Part shown: piece by piece, positions 7,365 to 15,835 of the stretch
How the letters are laid out: every line of letters starts with the position of its first letter
Position numbering within the stretch: position 1 is the stretch's first letter
Assembly: GCA_910587905.1 (NCBI GenBank)
Contig: CAJUOF010000211.1
Span: 1 to 22,289, forward strand
Origin: an uncultured Lachnospiraceae bacterium
GTDB lineage: Bacteria; Bacillota_A; Clostridia; Lachnospirales; Lachnospiraceae
Reading direction: 5' to 3'
DNA length: 22,289 nucleotides
The notes under the pieces: generated by a model
What the model was told of the DNA's origin: nothing
Seen by the model: only the letters and a program-made list of their open reading frames with translations
Databases searched by the model: none
Position numbers and translations under genes: made by a program

Positions 7365-8969
7365 ATGGAACATGTGAGAAAAAAGAGAGTAGCGTGGATT
7401 GCATGGCTGCTTGCCATAAGTATTATTTTGGCAGGCTGTGGGAGCTCGGGGGAGACAGAGAAGGAAAAAGGAGAGGAGACAAAAGCGGCGGCAGGAACGG
7501 AAGAGCCCGCAAAGGATGTGGAGGGTGCGGCAAAGGATACGCTCACAATTGCCCTGAAAAATGAACCTCCCTCTTTGGATCCCTATAACATCAATGATCA
7601 GACCTCTTCGGCCGTGAGGGTACAGATGTTAGAATCCTTGTTTGAGATGGACGTGGACGGTACGATTTCCAATCTGTTGGCGGAGAGCTATGAGTTCGTG
7701 GATGATATAACTCTTCGGATTACGTTAAAAAAGGGAGTAAAGTTTCACAATGGCGATGAGCTAAAGGCTAACGATGCAGTGTTTTCGTTAAAGAGTGCGG
7801 CGGAGAGCTCTCTGATTACACAGTACTCCGGTATGATTGACCCGAATGGGTTCGAGATCGAGGATAATTATACTTTTACCATGAAGACCACCATGCCCTT
7901 CTCGCCTATTTTCAATGCGCTGGCGACGCCGGCCAATGCGATTGTGAGTGAAAAGGTCTATCAGGAGATGGGCGACGGATTTGCAAGAGAGCCAGTTGGA
8001 ACAGGGCCCTACTGCCTGGAGAGTTGGGATACGGGGGACAAGCTGGTTTTAAAGCGGTTTTCGGATTATCACGGGGAGGCGGCTAAAACAGAACACCTGG
8101 TATTCCGTTTTATTACGGAGGCATCCAGCAGATTGATTGAACTGGAAAGCGGAGGCGTTGACATTGCTCTGGACTTATCCAACAGTGATCTGGAGCTGGT
8201 GAGAGAAAACAATGAGCTTGAACTGTATGAGACGCCTGGCTATCAGCTCATCTACGTGGCGATGAATGAGCAGAGAGAGTGGTTTCAGGATATCAACGTG
8301 AGAAAAGCTATGCTGCACGCGGCGGACACACAGGCCATTGTGGATATCGTCTATCAGGGCCTCACCAGTCCTTCGAAGACCGTATTGCCGGAGACGATTC
8401 TCGGAGCCAGAGAGGATCTGGAACCGTATACCTATGATGTGGAGCTGGCAAAGGAATATATGGCGAAATCCGCATATCCGGACGGCTTTTCCTGCAATAT
8501 CGTGGTCAACGAGGATGTCAGCCGTACCCGTATCGCGGAGATGCTGCAGGCCTATTGGGGAGAGATCGGCATCAACGTGGAAGTCAAGCAGTTGGAGCAG
8601 TCCTCTTTTATGAGTGCGCTCAATACCTTGGAGGGATTGGACACTTGCGTGGGCGGCTATAACAATGTGATGGCCCATGCGGACACGACTCTGTTCCGGC
8701 TCTTCTATTCGGAAAATCTGGCCAGCGGGGGAAATTATTCTGCCTATGCCAATGACCAGGTGGACAAGCTTCTCATGGAGGCCAGAGGACTTCCGACTTG
8801 GGAAGAACAGGAAGGCAAATACAGCGAGCTTCAGGAGATCATATGGGAGGACGCGGTGATTTTGCCGGTGACGGCTCCCCTGGTGACCTTGGCGGCCAAT
8901 AAAAATGTGACGGGCATTGTGATCCGTCCGGATATGTATCAGCGCTACAGTACGGTTTCTGTCAAATAA
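7365..8969 (+). CDS. Peptide-type ABC transporter substrate-binding lipoprotein (SBP_bac_5)
   Basis: The 534-residue protein has a basic N-terminus, a hydrophobic signal and lipobox LAGC with the lipidated Cys at 25, then a charged linker rich in E, K and A. The mature part has family 5 marks: LTIALKNEPPSLDPYNIND, a LAESYEFVDDITLRITLKKG block followed by VKFHNGDELKANDAVFS, GTGPYCLESWDTGDKLVL, and VRKAMLHAADTQAIVDIVYQG. It captures the substrate outside the membrane and hands it to the two permeases encoded next. AGGAGG seven bases upstream supports the start. Family 5 proteins bind di- or oligopeptides but also nickel, glutathione, opines and glycans; a peptide or amide ligand is inferred from the peptidase in the same operon. 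A strong hairpin lies between this gene and the permeases. Confidence 0.93.
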   Translation: MEHVRKKRVAWIAWLLAISIILAGCGSSGETEKEKGEETKAAAGTEEPAKDVEGAAKDTLTIALKNEPPSLDPYNINDQTSSAVRVQMLESLFEMDVDGTISNLLAESYEFVDDITLRITLKKGVKFHNGDELKANDAVFSLKSAAESSLITQYSGMIDPNGFEIEDNYTFTMKTTMPFSPIFNALATPANAIVSEKVYQEMGDGFAREPVGTGPYCLESWDTGDKLVLKRFSDYHGEAAKTEHLVFRFITEASSRLIELESGGVDIALDLSNSDLELVRENNELELYETPGYQLIYVAMNEQREWFQDINVRKAMLHAADTQAIVDIVYQGLTSPSKTVLPETILGAREDLEPYTYDVELAKEYMAKSAYPDGFSCNIVVNEDVSRTRIAEMLQAYWGEIGINVEVKQLEQSSFMSALNTLEGLDTCVGGYNNVMAHADTTLFRLFYSENLASGGNYSAYANDQVDKLLMEARGLPTWEEQEGKYSELQEIIWEDAVILPVTAPLVTLAANKNVTGIVIRPDMYQRYSTVSVK

Positions 8970-8986
8970 GCGTGAGGGGAAAAGCT

Positions 8987-9018
8987 TCAGGCCGGAGAAC
9001 TTTTCCGGCCTGAGTTTT
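8987..9018 (+). terminator. Intercistronic hairpin after the binding-protein gene
   Basis: TCAGGCCGGA (8987-8996) pairs with TCCGGCCTGA (9004-9013), extendable by two inner pairs, then AGTTTTG. The T run is short, so partial termination or 3'-end protection is more likely than a full stop. It would give more binding protein than permease. Confidence 0.6.
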
Positions 9019-9033
9019 GAGGGGAGGGATTTC

Positions 9034-9966
9034 ATGGCAAAATATATATTCAAACGTCTGCTTCTGATGATTCCGATTATGATCGGCGTGATCTGGCTGA
9101 TCTTCTCCATGCTTTACCTGACGCCGGGCAGTCCTGCGGCCTATATGATGGGGGACGGGGCCAGTGAGGAGGCGATTGCCGAGCTGGAGACGGAGCTGGG
9201 GTTGGATCAGCCATATCTGGTTCGCTTCGGAAAATTTTTGAAGGATTTTTTGCTTCATGGGGACTTAGGGATCAGTTATACTACAAAGCTTCCGGTGCTG
9301 GATATGATCAAGGCGGCCTATCCCAATACTTTGGTTTTGGCCAGTGTGTCTATTTTGTTTTCTGCCTTTGTGGGAATTTCCATTGGGATTATTTCTGCGG
9401 TCAGGCAGTATTCCTGGGTGGACAATCTCTCCATGTCCGTGTTGATTGTCTTAATATCCATGCCAACCTTTTGGCTGGGACTGCTTCTGATCCTGCTGTT
9501 TTCTCTGAGGCTTAAGTGGCTGCCATCCTCGGGGCTTGGCAGTATGGCGCAGCTCATTCTTCCGACCTTGACGATTTCTGCCTCGAATATCGCAAGTATT
9601 GCACGTATGACGCGCTCCAGTATGCTGGAGGTGATCCGCTCCGACTATATTGTGACGGCCAGGGCAAAGGGGCAGAGTGAGTGGAAGATTGTGATGCATC
9701 ACGCGCTGAGAAATGCACTGCTGCCGGTGATTGCCACCATCGGCTTGAGCTTTGGCATGCTTCTTGGGGGCTCCATTGTCACGGAATCCATTTTTTCCAT
9801 TTCCGGCCTCGGCAAGCTGCTCATTGAAGCGATCAAGGCGAGAAATTATCCGGTGGTGCAGGGAGGGGTACTCTGCATTGCGATTGTATTTTGCTTTATC
9901 AATCTGATTGTGGATCTGATCTATGCGTTTGTGGATCCGAGAGTGAAATCTCAGTATACGAAATAG
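9034..9966 (+). CDS. ABC transporter permease, DppB/OppB type
   Basis: The 310-residue integral membrane protein begins MAKYIFKRLLLMIPIMIGV, the usual first helix of DppB. About six helices are predicted from hydrophobic runs, with an outside loop holding TPGSPAAYMMGDGASEEAIA and LGLDQPYLVRFGKFLKD. The cytoplasmic EAA loop that contacts the ATPases is at EVIRSDYIVTARAKGQSEWK, followed by ALRNALLPVIATIG. It ends near FVDPRVK, as the family does. A GGGGAGGG ribosome site is present. It pairs with the next gene as the transmembrane channel. Confidence 0.95.
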   Translation: MAKYIFKRLLLMIPIMIGVIWLIFSMLYLTPGSPAAYMMGDGASEEAIAELETELGLDQPYLVRFGKFLKDFLLHGDLGISYTTKLPVLDMIKAAYPNTLVLASVSILFSAFVGISIGIISAVRQYSWVDNLSMSVLIVLISMPTFWLGLLLILLFSLRLKWLPSSGLGSMAQLILPTLTISASNIASIARMTRSSMLEVIRSDYIVTARAKGQSEWKIVMHHALRNALLPVIATIGLSFGMLLGGSIVTESIFSISGLGKLLIEAIKARNYPVVQGGVLCIAIVFCFINLIVDLIYAFVDPRVKSQYTK

Positions 9967-9978
9967 GGGGACGGGAAT

Positions 9979-10854
9979 ATGACAGAGAACAAACAGGGCC
10001 AGCCGTCCTATAAAAAACGCTCCACCCTGCCGGAGGTTTGGCGAAGATTCAAAAAGAACCGGCGGGCGGTGGTGGGCCTGGTGATCCTTGTAATTTTGAT
10101 TTTGGTGGCTGCCTTTGCAAACTTTTTGCCTTATGATCCTTATAAACAGAGTCCGTCGGAGGCGTTACAGACTTCTTCTTGGAGCCACTTGATGGGAACA
10201 GATGAATTTGGAAGAGACATTTTGACCCGCGTCTGCTACGGAGCGCGCTTGTCTATTTTCATCGCCTTTTTGGCGACGGCTTTCGCCTGTGTCACCGGCA
10301 CGATCTTGGGGGCGATTGCGGGCTATTACGGGAAGAAGGTGGAGACCATTATTATGCGTGTGATGGATATTCTGCTGGCAATTCCCAACATGCTTTTGGC
10401 GATCGTGGTGGCCGCTGTTTTGGGGGCGGGAGCTTTCAATATGATGCTGGCCGTGGCAATCTCCAATGTGCCCCACTATGTTCGGCTGATGCGGAGCGCG
10501 GTATTGTCCATCCAAGGACAGGAATACATTGAGGCTTCCCGCTCCGTCGGCGCCACAGACTGGTATATCATCAAAAGCCATATCATTCCCAATTGCCTGG
10601 CACCCTTAATTGTGCAGGTGACGACCAGGGTGGGGGCGGCTATTTTAATCTGTTCCAGCTTAAGCTTCATCGGTGTGGGGATCAGCCCGCCCACGGCAGA
10701 ATGGGGGGCAATGCTGTCGAAGGGCAAGGATTTCCTGCGGGAGTTTCCCCATCTGACCGTGTGGCCGGGGCTTGCCATCATGATTACGGCCTTTGCCCTC
10801 AATATGCTGGGGGACGGACTCAGGGATGCCTTGGATCCGAAGCTGAAAACTTGA
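9979..10854 (+). CDS. ABC transporter permease, DppC/OppC type
   Basis: The 291-residue protein has the N-terminal OppC_N segment (EVWRRFKKNRRAVVGLVILV), then HLMGTDEFGRDILTRVCYGARLS split across the loop, typical of DppC. The EAA loop reads EYIEASRSVGATDWYIIKSHI, and SFIGVGISPPTAEWGAM and GDGLRDALDPK complete the family ending. It begins 12 bases after the previous stop with GGGGACGGG as ribosome site. It forms the second half of the channel. Confidence 0.95.
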   Translation: MTENKQGQPSYKKRSTLPEVWRRFKKNRRAVVGLVILVILILVAAFANFLPYDPYKQSPSEALQTSSWSHLMGTDEFGRDILTRVCYGARLSIFIAFLATAFACVTGTILGAIAGYYGKKVETIIMRVMDILLAIPNMLLAIVVAAVLGAGAFNMMLAVAISNVPHYVRLMRSAVLSIQGQEYIEASRSVGATDWYIIKSHIIPNCLAPLIVQVTTRVGAAILICSSLSFIGVGISPPTAEWGAMLSKGKDFLREFPHLTVWPGLAIMITAFALNMLGDGLRDALDPKLKT

Positions 10855-10873
10855 GACGGGAGGGGGAAGACTG

Positions 10874-11851
10874 GTGGAAGAAAAGAGAAACTTGCTGGAG
10901 ATTAAGGATCTGGTGGTGCAGTATGTGACGGACGAGGCGGTGATCTGTGCGGTGAACGGCTTAAACTTAAGCCTGGGCCATGGGGAAACTCTGGGGCTGG
11001 TGGGAGAGACCGGCGCGGGGAAGACGACAACGGCCAAGAGCGTTTTGAGAATTCTGCCGGATCCGCCGGCCAAAATCCAGAGCGGAGAGATCTTGGTGGA
11101 CGGGACGAACCTTTTGGCGCTGACGGAAAAAGAGATGCGAAAAATCCGCGGAAACAAAATTTCGATGATTTTTCAGGATCCCATGACCTCTCTCAACCCG
11201 GTTTTGACCGTGGGGGATCAGATCGCGGAGGTGATTATGCTCCACCAGGCGAAAAGCAAGAAGGAGGCATACCGGCTGGCCGGTGATATGCTGGAGCTAG
11301 TGGGAATTGAGCGGAGCAGAAGTAAGGATTATCCTCATCAGTTTTCCGGCGGGATGAAACAGCGGGTGGTAATCGCCATCGCGCTGGCCTGTAATCCGGA
11401 GATTTTAATCGCGGATGAGCCGACGACCGCCCTGGATGTGACCATTCAGGCCCAGGTCCTTGCGCTGATGAAGGAGCTGCAGGAAAAGTATCGGACCTCA
11501 TTGCTGATGATTACCCATGATCTGGGCATTGTGGCGGATATCTGTGATTATGTGGCCATTATCTATGCGGGAACCATTGTAGAATACGGGACCAAAGAAC
11601 AGATTTTCCTGAATCGGTTTCATCCATATACAAAGGGACTTTTTAATTGTATTCCGGACATTATGAGAGATGACAACCGACTGATTCCCATCGACGGCCT
11701 GATGCCGGATCCGGGAAATCTTCCGGAGGGCTGTGCCTTTTGTGAGCGATGCCCGGAGGCGATGGATTGCTGTAAAAACGGGATGCCGGATCAAAAGGAG
11801 ATCGAGCCGGGACATTTTGTGAGATGTTTTCTTCCTTATAAAGAGGGATGA
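10874..11851 (+). CDS. ABC transporter ATP-binding protein, DppD/OppD type
   Basis: The 325-residue ATPase starts at GTG, supported by AGGGGGAAG a few bases upstream. Walker A is GETGAGKT (44-51), the Q-loop is FQDPMTSLNP (Q101), the signature is FSGGMKQ (157-163), Walker B is ILIADE (177-182), and the H-loop is at H215. The C-terminal oligopeptide extension carries a cysteine cluster (CAFCERCPEAMDCC ... RC), like the one that holds a [4Fe-4S] cluster in the Thermoanaerobacter DppD structure. It works as a heterodimer with the next gene to power import. Confidence 0.95.
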   Translation: MEEKRNLLEIKDLVVQYVTDEAVICAVNGLNLSLGHGETLGLVGETGAGKTTTAKSVLRILPDPPAKIQSGEILVDGTNLLALTEKEMRKIRGNKISMIFQDPMTSLNPVLTVGDQIAEVIMLHQAKSKKEAYRLAGDMLELVGIERSRSKDYPHQFSGGMKQRVVIAIALACNPEILIADEPTTALDVTIQAQVLALMKELQEKYRTSLLMITHDLGIVADICDYVAIIYAGTIVEYGTKEQIFLNRFHPYTKGLFNCIPDIMRDDNRLIPIDGLMPDPGNLPEGCAFCERCPEAMDCCKNGMPDQKEIEPGHFVRCFLPYKEG

Positions 11852-11874
11852 GGATGGAGGAAGGGAGAGCGGGT

Positions 11875-12828
11875 ATGCAGGAAACGATTCTTGAGGCGAG
11901 ACATTTAAAAAAATATTTTCCCACTTCAAAGGGAATGCTCCATGCGGTGGATGATGTGAGCTTTCGCATCGGCCGGGGGGAGACCCTGGGGTTGGTGGGG
12001 GAGTCGGGCTGCGGAAAGTCGACGACGGGGAGGGTGATTCTCCGCCTGTTGGAAGCGACCTCCGGGGAGATTTTGTTTGACGGGACAGATATCTGTAAGC
12101 TCTCTAAGGCACAGATGCGGGAAAAACGAAAGGATATGCAGATTATTTTTCAGGATCCCTATTCTTCCATTGATCCCAGAAAGGCCGTGTTTGAGATTAT
12201 CGAGGAGCCTCTTCGGGTGAAGCGAGTATGCAAAACCAAGCAGGAGCTGGCGGAGCGGGTCTATGAGCTGATGGAGCTGGCGGGGCTCTCCAAACGATAT
12301 ATCAATGCCTATCCCCATGAGCTGGACGGTGGGAGAAGACAGCGGGTGGGGATTGCCAGAGCCCTCGCGCTGAATCCCAAATTCATTGTCCTTGACGAGC
12401 CGGTTTCGGCCTTGGATGTCTCCATACAGGCGCAGGTGTTAAATCTCCTGCAAAGACGCCAGGAAGAGATGGGGTTAACCTACCTGTTTATCTCCCACGA
12501 TTTAAGTGTGGTAAAGCATATCAGCGATCACATTGCGGTGATGTATCTGGGACAGATCGTGGAGTACGGGGATTATCAGTCGATTTTTAAGAATCCGCTG
12601 CATCCCTATACGAAAGCCCTGCTGTCTGCTATTCCCCTTCCCAGAATTGATCTGGAGCGAAATCAGATTCTTTTGGAGGGGGATGTGGCGAGCCCCATTG
12701 ATCCGAAGCCGGGATGCCGCTTTGCCGGACGCTGCCGGTATAAAACAGAGCTCTGCACGAAAGCGGAGCCGGAATATACAGAATATGAAACCGGACATTT
12801 TGCCGCCTGTCATTGCTGCAAAGATTAG
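11875..12828 (+). CDS. ABC transporter ATP-binding protein, DppF/OppF type
   Basis: The 317-residue partner ATPase starts MQETILEARHLKKYFP, the usual OppF beginning. In-frame ATGs at 11848 (overlapping the previous stop) and 11854 are possible, but AAGGGAG seven bases before 11875 and family length favour the shorter form. Walker A is GESGCGKST (42-50) and the Q-loop is FQDPYSSIDP. The signature is LDGGRRQ rather than LSGGQ, so Asp replaces the Ser that touches ATP; I recall this variant from other Clostridia OppF proteins, so it is probably a normal subfamily form. Walker B is FIVLDEPVSALD. The C-terminal oligopeptide domain again has four cysteines (GCRFAGRC ... LC ... C). Asymmetric ATP sites are plausible. 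Confidence 0.94.
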   Translation: MQETILEARHLKKYFPTSKGMLHAVDDVSFRIGRGETLGLVGESGCGKSTTGRVILRLLEATSGEILFDGTDICKLSKAQMREKRKDMQIIFQDPYSSIDPRKAVFEIIEEPLRVKRVCKTKQELAERVYELMELAGLSKRYINAYPHELDGGRRQRVGIARALALNPKFIVLDEPVSALDVSIQAQVLNLLQRRQEEMGLTYLFISHDLSVVKHISDHIAVMYLGQIVEYGDYQSIFKNPLHPYTKALLSAIPLPRIDLERNQILLEGDVASPIDPKPGCRFAGRCRYKTELCTKAEPEYTEYETGHFAACHCCKD

Positions 12829-12859
12829 TCATGTCATGGGAAAACGGAGGAAACATAAG

Positions 12860-13978
12860 ATGGAGAGGATTGTAGAGGATTTTCTGGAACTGGTGCGGCT
12901 CGGGGCGGCATCGAGGGATGAGCGGAAAATTGCCGATTATATGACAAAGCATTTGGAAGAATTGGGATTTGACGTCTATGAGGATGACACGGCAAAAAAG
13001 GTAGGGGGAAATACCGGAAACCTGATTGCGCACTTGGCGGGAGAAGGAGGAAGACCTCTTCTGCTGTCTGCCCATATGGACCGGGTAGACCGGGGATATG
13101 ATGTCCGGCCGGTGTTTGAGGGGGAGTATATCTGCTCCGACGGAACCACCATTCTGGGGGCAGACAATGTCTCCGGACTGGCGGCGATTTTGGACGGACT
13201 CAGACGGGTGAAAGAGGGCGGGAAACGTCACAGCCCCATAGAGGTGGTGCTCAGCGTCTGTGAGGAGAAGGGGATTCTGGGGGCGCGCCTGATGGAAAAG
13301 GAGCGGTTAAAAGCTGTCATGGGATATGTGTTCGACAGCTCGGCGCCCTTCGGCGTCATCGAGACCATGCGTCCATACAAGGCTATGATGGAAATTGAGG
13401 TGATCGGGAAAAGTGCCCATGCGGGAAATGCGCCGGAGCGGGGAGTCAACGCGATTGTGGCGGCCGCCAACATGCTTGCGGGGATTCGCGACGGCAGGCT
13501 GGATGAGGAAACCACCTCCAATATCGGTGTGTTTCACGGCGGCCTGGAGGAGCCGGGGACCGTGTGTGACAAGGTATCGATTCGCATCGAAGCGCGCAGC
13601 CATAATTATGAAAAGCTGATGGCCCATCTCGATTACCTGGAAGAGTATTGCAGAGGGAACATTGCAAAGACAAAGGCTTCCTGCCGGATTGGCTATGAGC
13701 TCCAGCATCAAAATTATGCCTACACCGAACAGGATCCGGTGGTAGCTCTGGTAATGTCTTGTCTCACGGAAATGGGAGTGACGCCTGTGCCCCAAAAGGT
13801 CATGGGAGGCTGTGACGGAAATATTTTTGCGGCCCATGGAATTGCCTGTGTCAGCGTGGGCCTTGGAAATGAAAATTCCCATTCCCTGCAGGAGAGAGTT
13901 CACGTACCGAGCTTAATAAAAGCCGGAGAGCTGGCAGAAAGGTTAATTCTGGCTTACGGTAAAGAGGAGAGATTATGA
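12860..13978 (+). CDS. M20 family zinc peptidase, PepT-like
   Basis: The 372-residue cytoplasmic metallopeptidase starts at the ATG of MERIVEDFLELVRLGAAS, which has ACGGAGG nine bases before it; longer in-frame starts run into the ATPase gene and are rejected. Two-zinc residues expected for M20 are all visible: H72-x-D74 (SAHMDRVD), D102 (LGADNVSG), catalytic E135-E136 (CEEKG), D159 (VFDSS) and H341 (NENSHSLQE). A dimerisation lid lies between (KSAHAGNAPERGVNAI). The closest family is tripeptidase T-like proteins. It begins 31 bases after the transporter and overlaps madL by four bases, so it is co-translated; I infer that it hydrolyses the imported peptide or N-acyl amino acid. Substrate specificity cannot be read from sequence. 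Confidence 0.92.
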   Translation: MERIVEDFLELVRLGAASRDERKIADYMTKHLEELGFDVYEDDTAKKVGGNTGNLIAHLAGEGGRPLLLSAHMDRVDRGYDVRPVFEGEYICSDGTTILGADNVSGLAAILDGLRRVKEGGKRHSPIEVVLSVCEEKGILGARLMEKERLKAVMGYVFDSSAPFGVIETMRPYKAMMEIEVIGKSAHAGNAPERGVNAIVAAANMLAGIRDGRLDEETTSNIGVFHGGLEEPGTVCDKVSIRIEARSHNYEKLMAHLDYLEEYCRGNIAKTKASCRIGYELQHQNYAYTEQDPVVALVMSCLTEMGVTPVPQKVMGGCDGNIFAAHGIACVSVGLGNENSHSLQERVHVPSLIKAGELAERLILAYGKEERL

Positions 13979-14358
13979 TTATTTACGGCACGGCGATGGT
14001 TGCGTTTTGTTATTTTGCCGGAAGCATCATAGGTGAGCTTCTCGGAAAAGTCCTGGGCGTGTCGGCGAATGTCGGCGGTGTTGGGTTCGCGATGCTGCTC
14101 CTTTTGCTTGTGACAGAACGTATCCTGCCGGAGCAAAAAATCCGTCCGGCTACCAAACAGGGAATTACCTATTGGCAGGGAATGTATTTGTCCGTCACCA
14201 TTGCGATGGCGGCGTCTCAGAATGTGTTTCAGGCTTTGAAGGGCGGCATGTTTGCGATTTTGGCGGGGGTTCTGGCGGTGGGAGTTTCGATTTCGCTCAT
14301 TCCGCTGATCAACAGGCTGACGGGGGACAGACAGTTTAAAACGGGAGAGCGCACATGA
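13975..14358 (+). CDS. madL: Malonate carrier subunit MadL
   Basis: The 127-residue membrane protein has about four hydrophobic helices and the MadL mark VSANVGGVGFAMLLLLL after an N-terminal helix MIIYGTAMVAFCYFAGSIIG. With MadM it forms a sodium-coupled malonate symporter known from Malonomonas rubra. The ATG overlaps the peptidase stop (ATGA), and its own end overlaps madM. It may carry another short dicarboxylate, since no malonate decarboxylase is in the window. Transport direction is not readable. Confidence 0.88.
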   Translation: MIIYGTAMVAFCYFAGSIIGELLGKVLGVSANVGGVGFAMLLLLLVTERILPEQKIRPATKQGITYWQGMYLSVTIAMAASQNVFQALKGGMFAILAGVLAVGVSISLIPLINRLTGDRQFKTGERT

Positions 14359-15131
14359 TGCGGACGGTATTATCCTATATAGAAGAGTTATTGATCTCCA
14401 ATGATTTAGTGACATCATTTCTGGTGGTGGGAATTTGCACACTGTTTGCCAGCCAGATCAGCAAAAGGCTGTTTAAGGGACGTGTACATGCCAGTGCAAT
14501 TGCCATTGCACTGGCGCTTTTGGCTTCCGGATTGGCGGGGGCTGTGACCGGCGGAAGCAAAGGGGTGGCGGATCTTCCGGTTCTCTCCGGAATCGGGATC
14601 CTGGGGAGCTCCATGTTTCGGGATTTTGCCATTGTGTCCACAGTGTACGGGGCAAGCTTTTCCGAATTTAAAAAATGTGGTTTGACGGGAGGAATCTCTC
14701 TGTTTGCGGGGGTGATTACCTCGTATTTTGTGGGAGTCGCGGTTGCCCTGGCGATGGGATACCGGGATGTCACAAGTCTTGCGACTCTCGGTGCCGGAAC
14801 CGTCACTTTTATCGTGGGACCGGTTACGGGGGCGGCCCTGGGAGCGGATTCCGTCGTGATCGCCCTTGGGATTGCGGCGGGCCTGATCAAATCAATTGTC
14901 GTCATGGTAATCACGCCCTTTGTGGCAAAGAGGATTGGCCTTACCACTCCGAAAACGGCGATGATCTACGGGGGATTGGTCGGTTCTGTCAGCGGCATTA
15001 GCGCCGGCCTCACAGCCGTTGACCCGGAGCTGGTCCCCTACGGAGCCATGACGGCGACCTTTTACACCGGACTTGGCTGCCTGCTATGTCCTTCGATTTT
15101 GTATGGGGCTGCCTGCTTGATTTTTGGATGA
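14355..15131 (+). CDS. madM: Malonate carrier subunit MadM
   Basis: The 258-residue polytopic membrane protein matches MadM along its length: KGRVHASAIAIALALLASG, GIGILGSSMFRDFAIVST, ATLGAGTVTFIVGPVTGAA, AAGLIKSIVVMVITPFVAKR and LVPYGAMTATFYTGLGCLL. It is the larger subunit of the malonate/sodium symporter and is made together with MadL (ATGATG overlap at 14355). It is the last gene of the operon; no clear terminator follows before the next promoter at 15155. The linkage to a peptide importer and peptidase, rather than to malonate decarboxylase genes, is unusual. Confidence 0.9.
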   Translation: MMRTVLSYIEELLISNDLVTSFLVVGICTLFASQISKRLFKGRVHASAIAIALALLASGLAGAVTGGSKGVADLPVLSGIGILGSSMFRDFAIVSTVYGASFSEFKKCGLTGGISLFAGVITSYFVGVAVALAMGYRDVTSLATLGAGTVTFIVGPVTGAALGADSVVIALGIAAGLIKSIVVMVITPFVAKRIGLTTPKTAMIYGGLVGSVSGISAGLTAVDPELVPYGAMTATFYTGLGCLLCPSILYGAACLIFG

Positions 15132-15154
15132 CCTCCCTTTCGCTTTAAAAGCAG

Positions 15155-15182
15155 TTGAAAAGCTCGTAAATTCTGCTATACT
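15155..15182 (+). promoter_or_regulatory. Promoter of the PBECR2 nuclease gene
   Basis: TTGAAA (15155-15160), a 16-base spacer and TATACT (15177-15182). The transcript would begin near 15189, which excludes starts upstream of it and supports GTG at 15214. Confidence 0.6.
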
Positions 15183-15213
15183 GGAGACAGCGAAGACGAG
15201 AGAGGTAGTAAAT

Positions 15214-15597
15214 GTGCGCGTAGTCGGAAGGATCAACAGTGAAATATACAAATGTGTGACGGCAGGTATTGTGACAGACGAAGTGATCATCACAGACGAG
15301 AGGATTGCGCACATTGAGAGCAGGCATCCTGGTGACTATCAAAGGTATCAGCAGTATATAGCCGATATGGTTTTAGACCCTGATTATATCATCAAGGATG
15401 ATAGGCCATTTACAGCAATGGTTTTAAAGGAATTTGGAAATGTGGATAAGTCAAAGCATTTTAGGCTAGCTCTCAGGTTGCTAACGTCTGAAGATGATCA
15501 GAATTATAAAAATTCTGTAATTACATTTATGAAAATCAGGAAAAAGGAGTATATGCGTCTTGTAAAGAACAAACAGGTACTTTACAAAAAAGAATAA
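15214..15597 (+). CDS. PBECR2-type nuclease-fold protein
   Basis: The 127-residue protein belongs to the phage-Barnase-EndoU-ColicinE5/D-RelE-like (PBECR2) group as I recognise it: DEVIITDERIAHIESRHPGD with H33 and H38, then DMVLDPDYIIKDDRPFTAMV, FRLALRLLTS, NYKNSVITFMKIRKKEY and the ending KNKQVLYKKE. In larger phage and toxin proteins this fold is a predicted RNA-cutting domain; stand-alone copies of unknown role are common in gut Clostridia. The GTG start is chosen because AGAGAGG lies seven bases upstream and a promoter lies just before it; the frame is open further upstream to 15124 but without such signals. No recognised antitoxin lies beside it. The gene is more AT-rich than madM and has its own promoter and terminator, so it is probably an independent insert. 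Confidence 0.8.
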   Translation: MRVVGRINSEIYKCVTAGIVTDEVIITDERIAHIESRHPGDYQRYQQYIADMVLDPDYIIKDDRPFTAMVLKEFGNVDKSKHFRLALRLLTSEDDQNYKNSVITFMKIRKKEYMRLVKNKQVLYKKE

Positions 15598-15639
15598 AGT
15601 TGTTATATTAAACATAGAATAAGTGAGGAGCTCTTTGAG

Positions 15640-15765
15640 GTGGAAGATTTCGTCCGGTCCACACGCCGCTGGTATGACAGGGGAAACCCGAGAGATGCAG
15701 GAGAATGGGGACGCCTGCCAAAGAGTTCCTTTCTTATTATATCAGATTTCCATGTCATCAGCTAA
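15640..15765 (+). CDS. Possible small ORF (41 aa), doubtful
   Basis: GTG with AGGAG nine bases upstream opens MEDFVRSTRRWYDRGNPRDA and ends inside the terminator hairpin. It is in the same frame as the nuclease and remains open right back to the nuclease stop. I do not recognise it. It is GC-rich compared with its surroundings and rich in Arg and Trp. It may be a small downstream protein, a broken C-terminal extension or noise. Confidence 0.2.
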   Translation: MEDFVRSTRRWYDRGNPRDAGEWGRLPKSSFLIISDFHVIS

Positions 15766-15787
15766 TAGAGCTGGTGGTTTTTCTTTT
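15756..15787 (+). terminator. Rho-independent terminator after the PBECR2 unit
   Basis: CATCAGCT (15756-15763) pairs with AGCTGGTG (15769-15776), one T-G pair, loop AATAG, then GTTTTTCTTTT. Confidence 0.75.
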
Positions 15788-15835
15788 AAAGAAATATGTA
15801 AAGTTGTACTATTTTTTAATAAGTGACAGGCTGTC

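Noticed and set aside
11848..11874. ATGA-overlap start for the second ATPase
   Set aside because: The ribosome-like AAGAGGG touches the ATG with no spacing; 11875 is better placed and matches the family start, though the longer form is not excluded.
12647..12859. Longer peptidase start inside the ATPase gene
   Set aside because: It is out-of-frame overlap with conserved DppF coding sequence; the ribosome site and family N-terminus fit 12860.
15600..15760. Structured RNA or riboswitch between the nuclease and pentapeptide genes
   Set aside because: Several small stems are possible, but no known riboswitch consensus was recognised.
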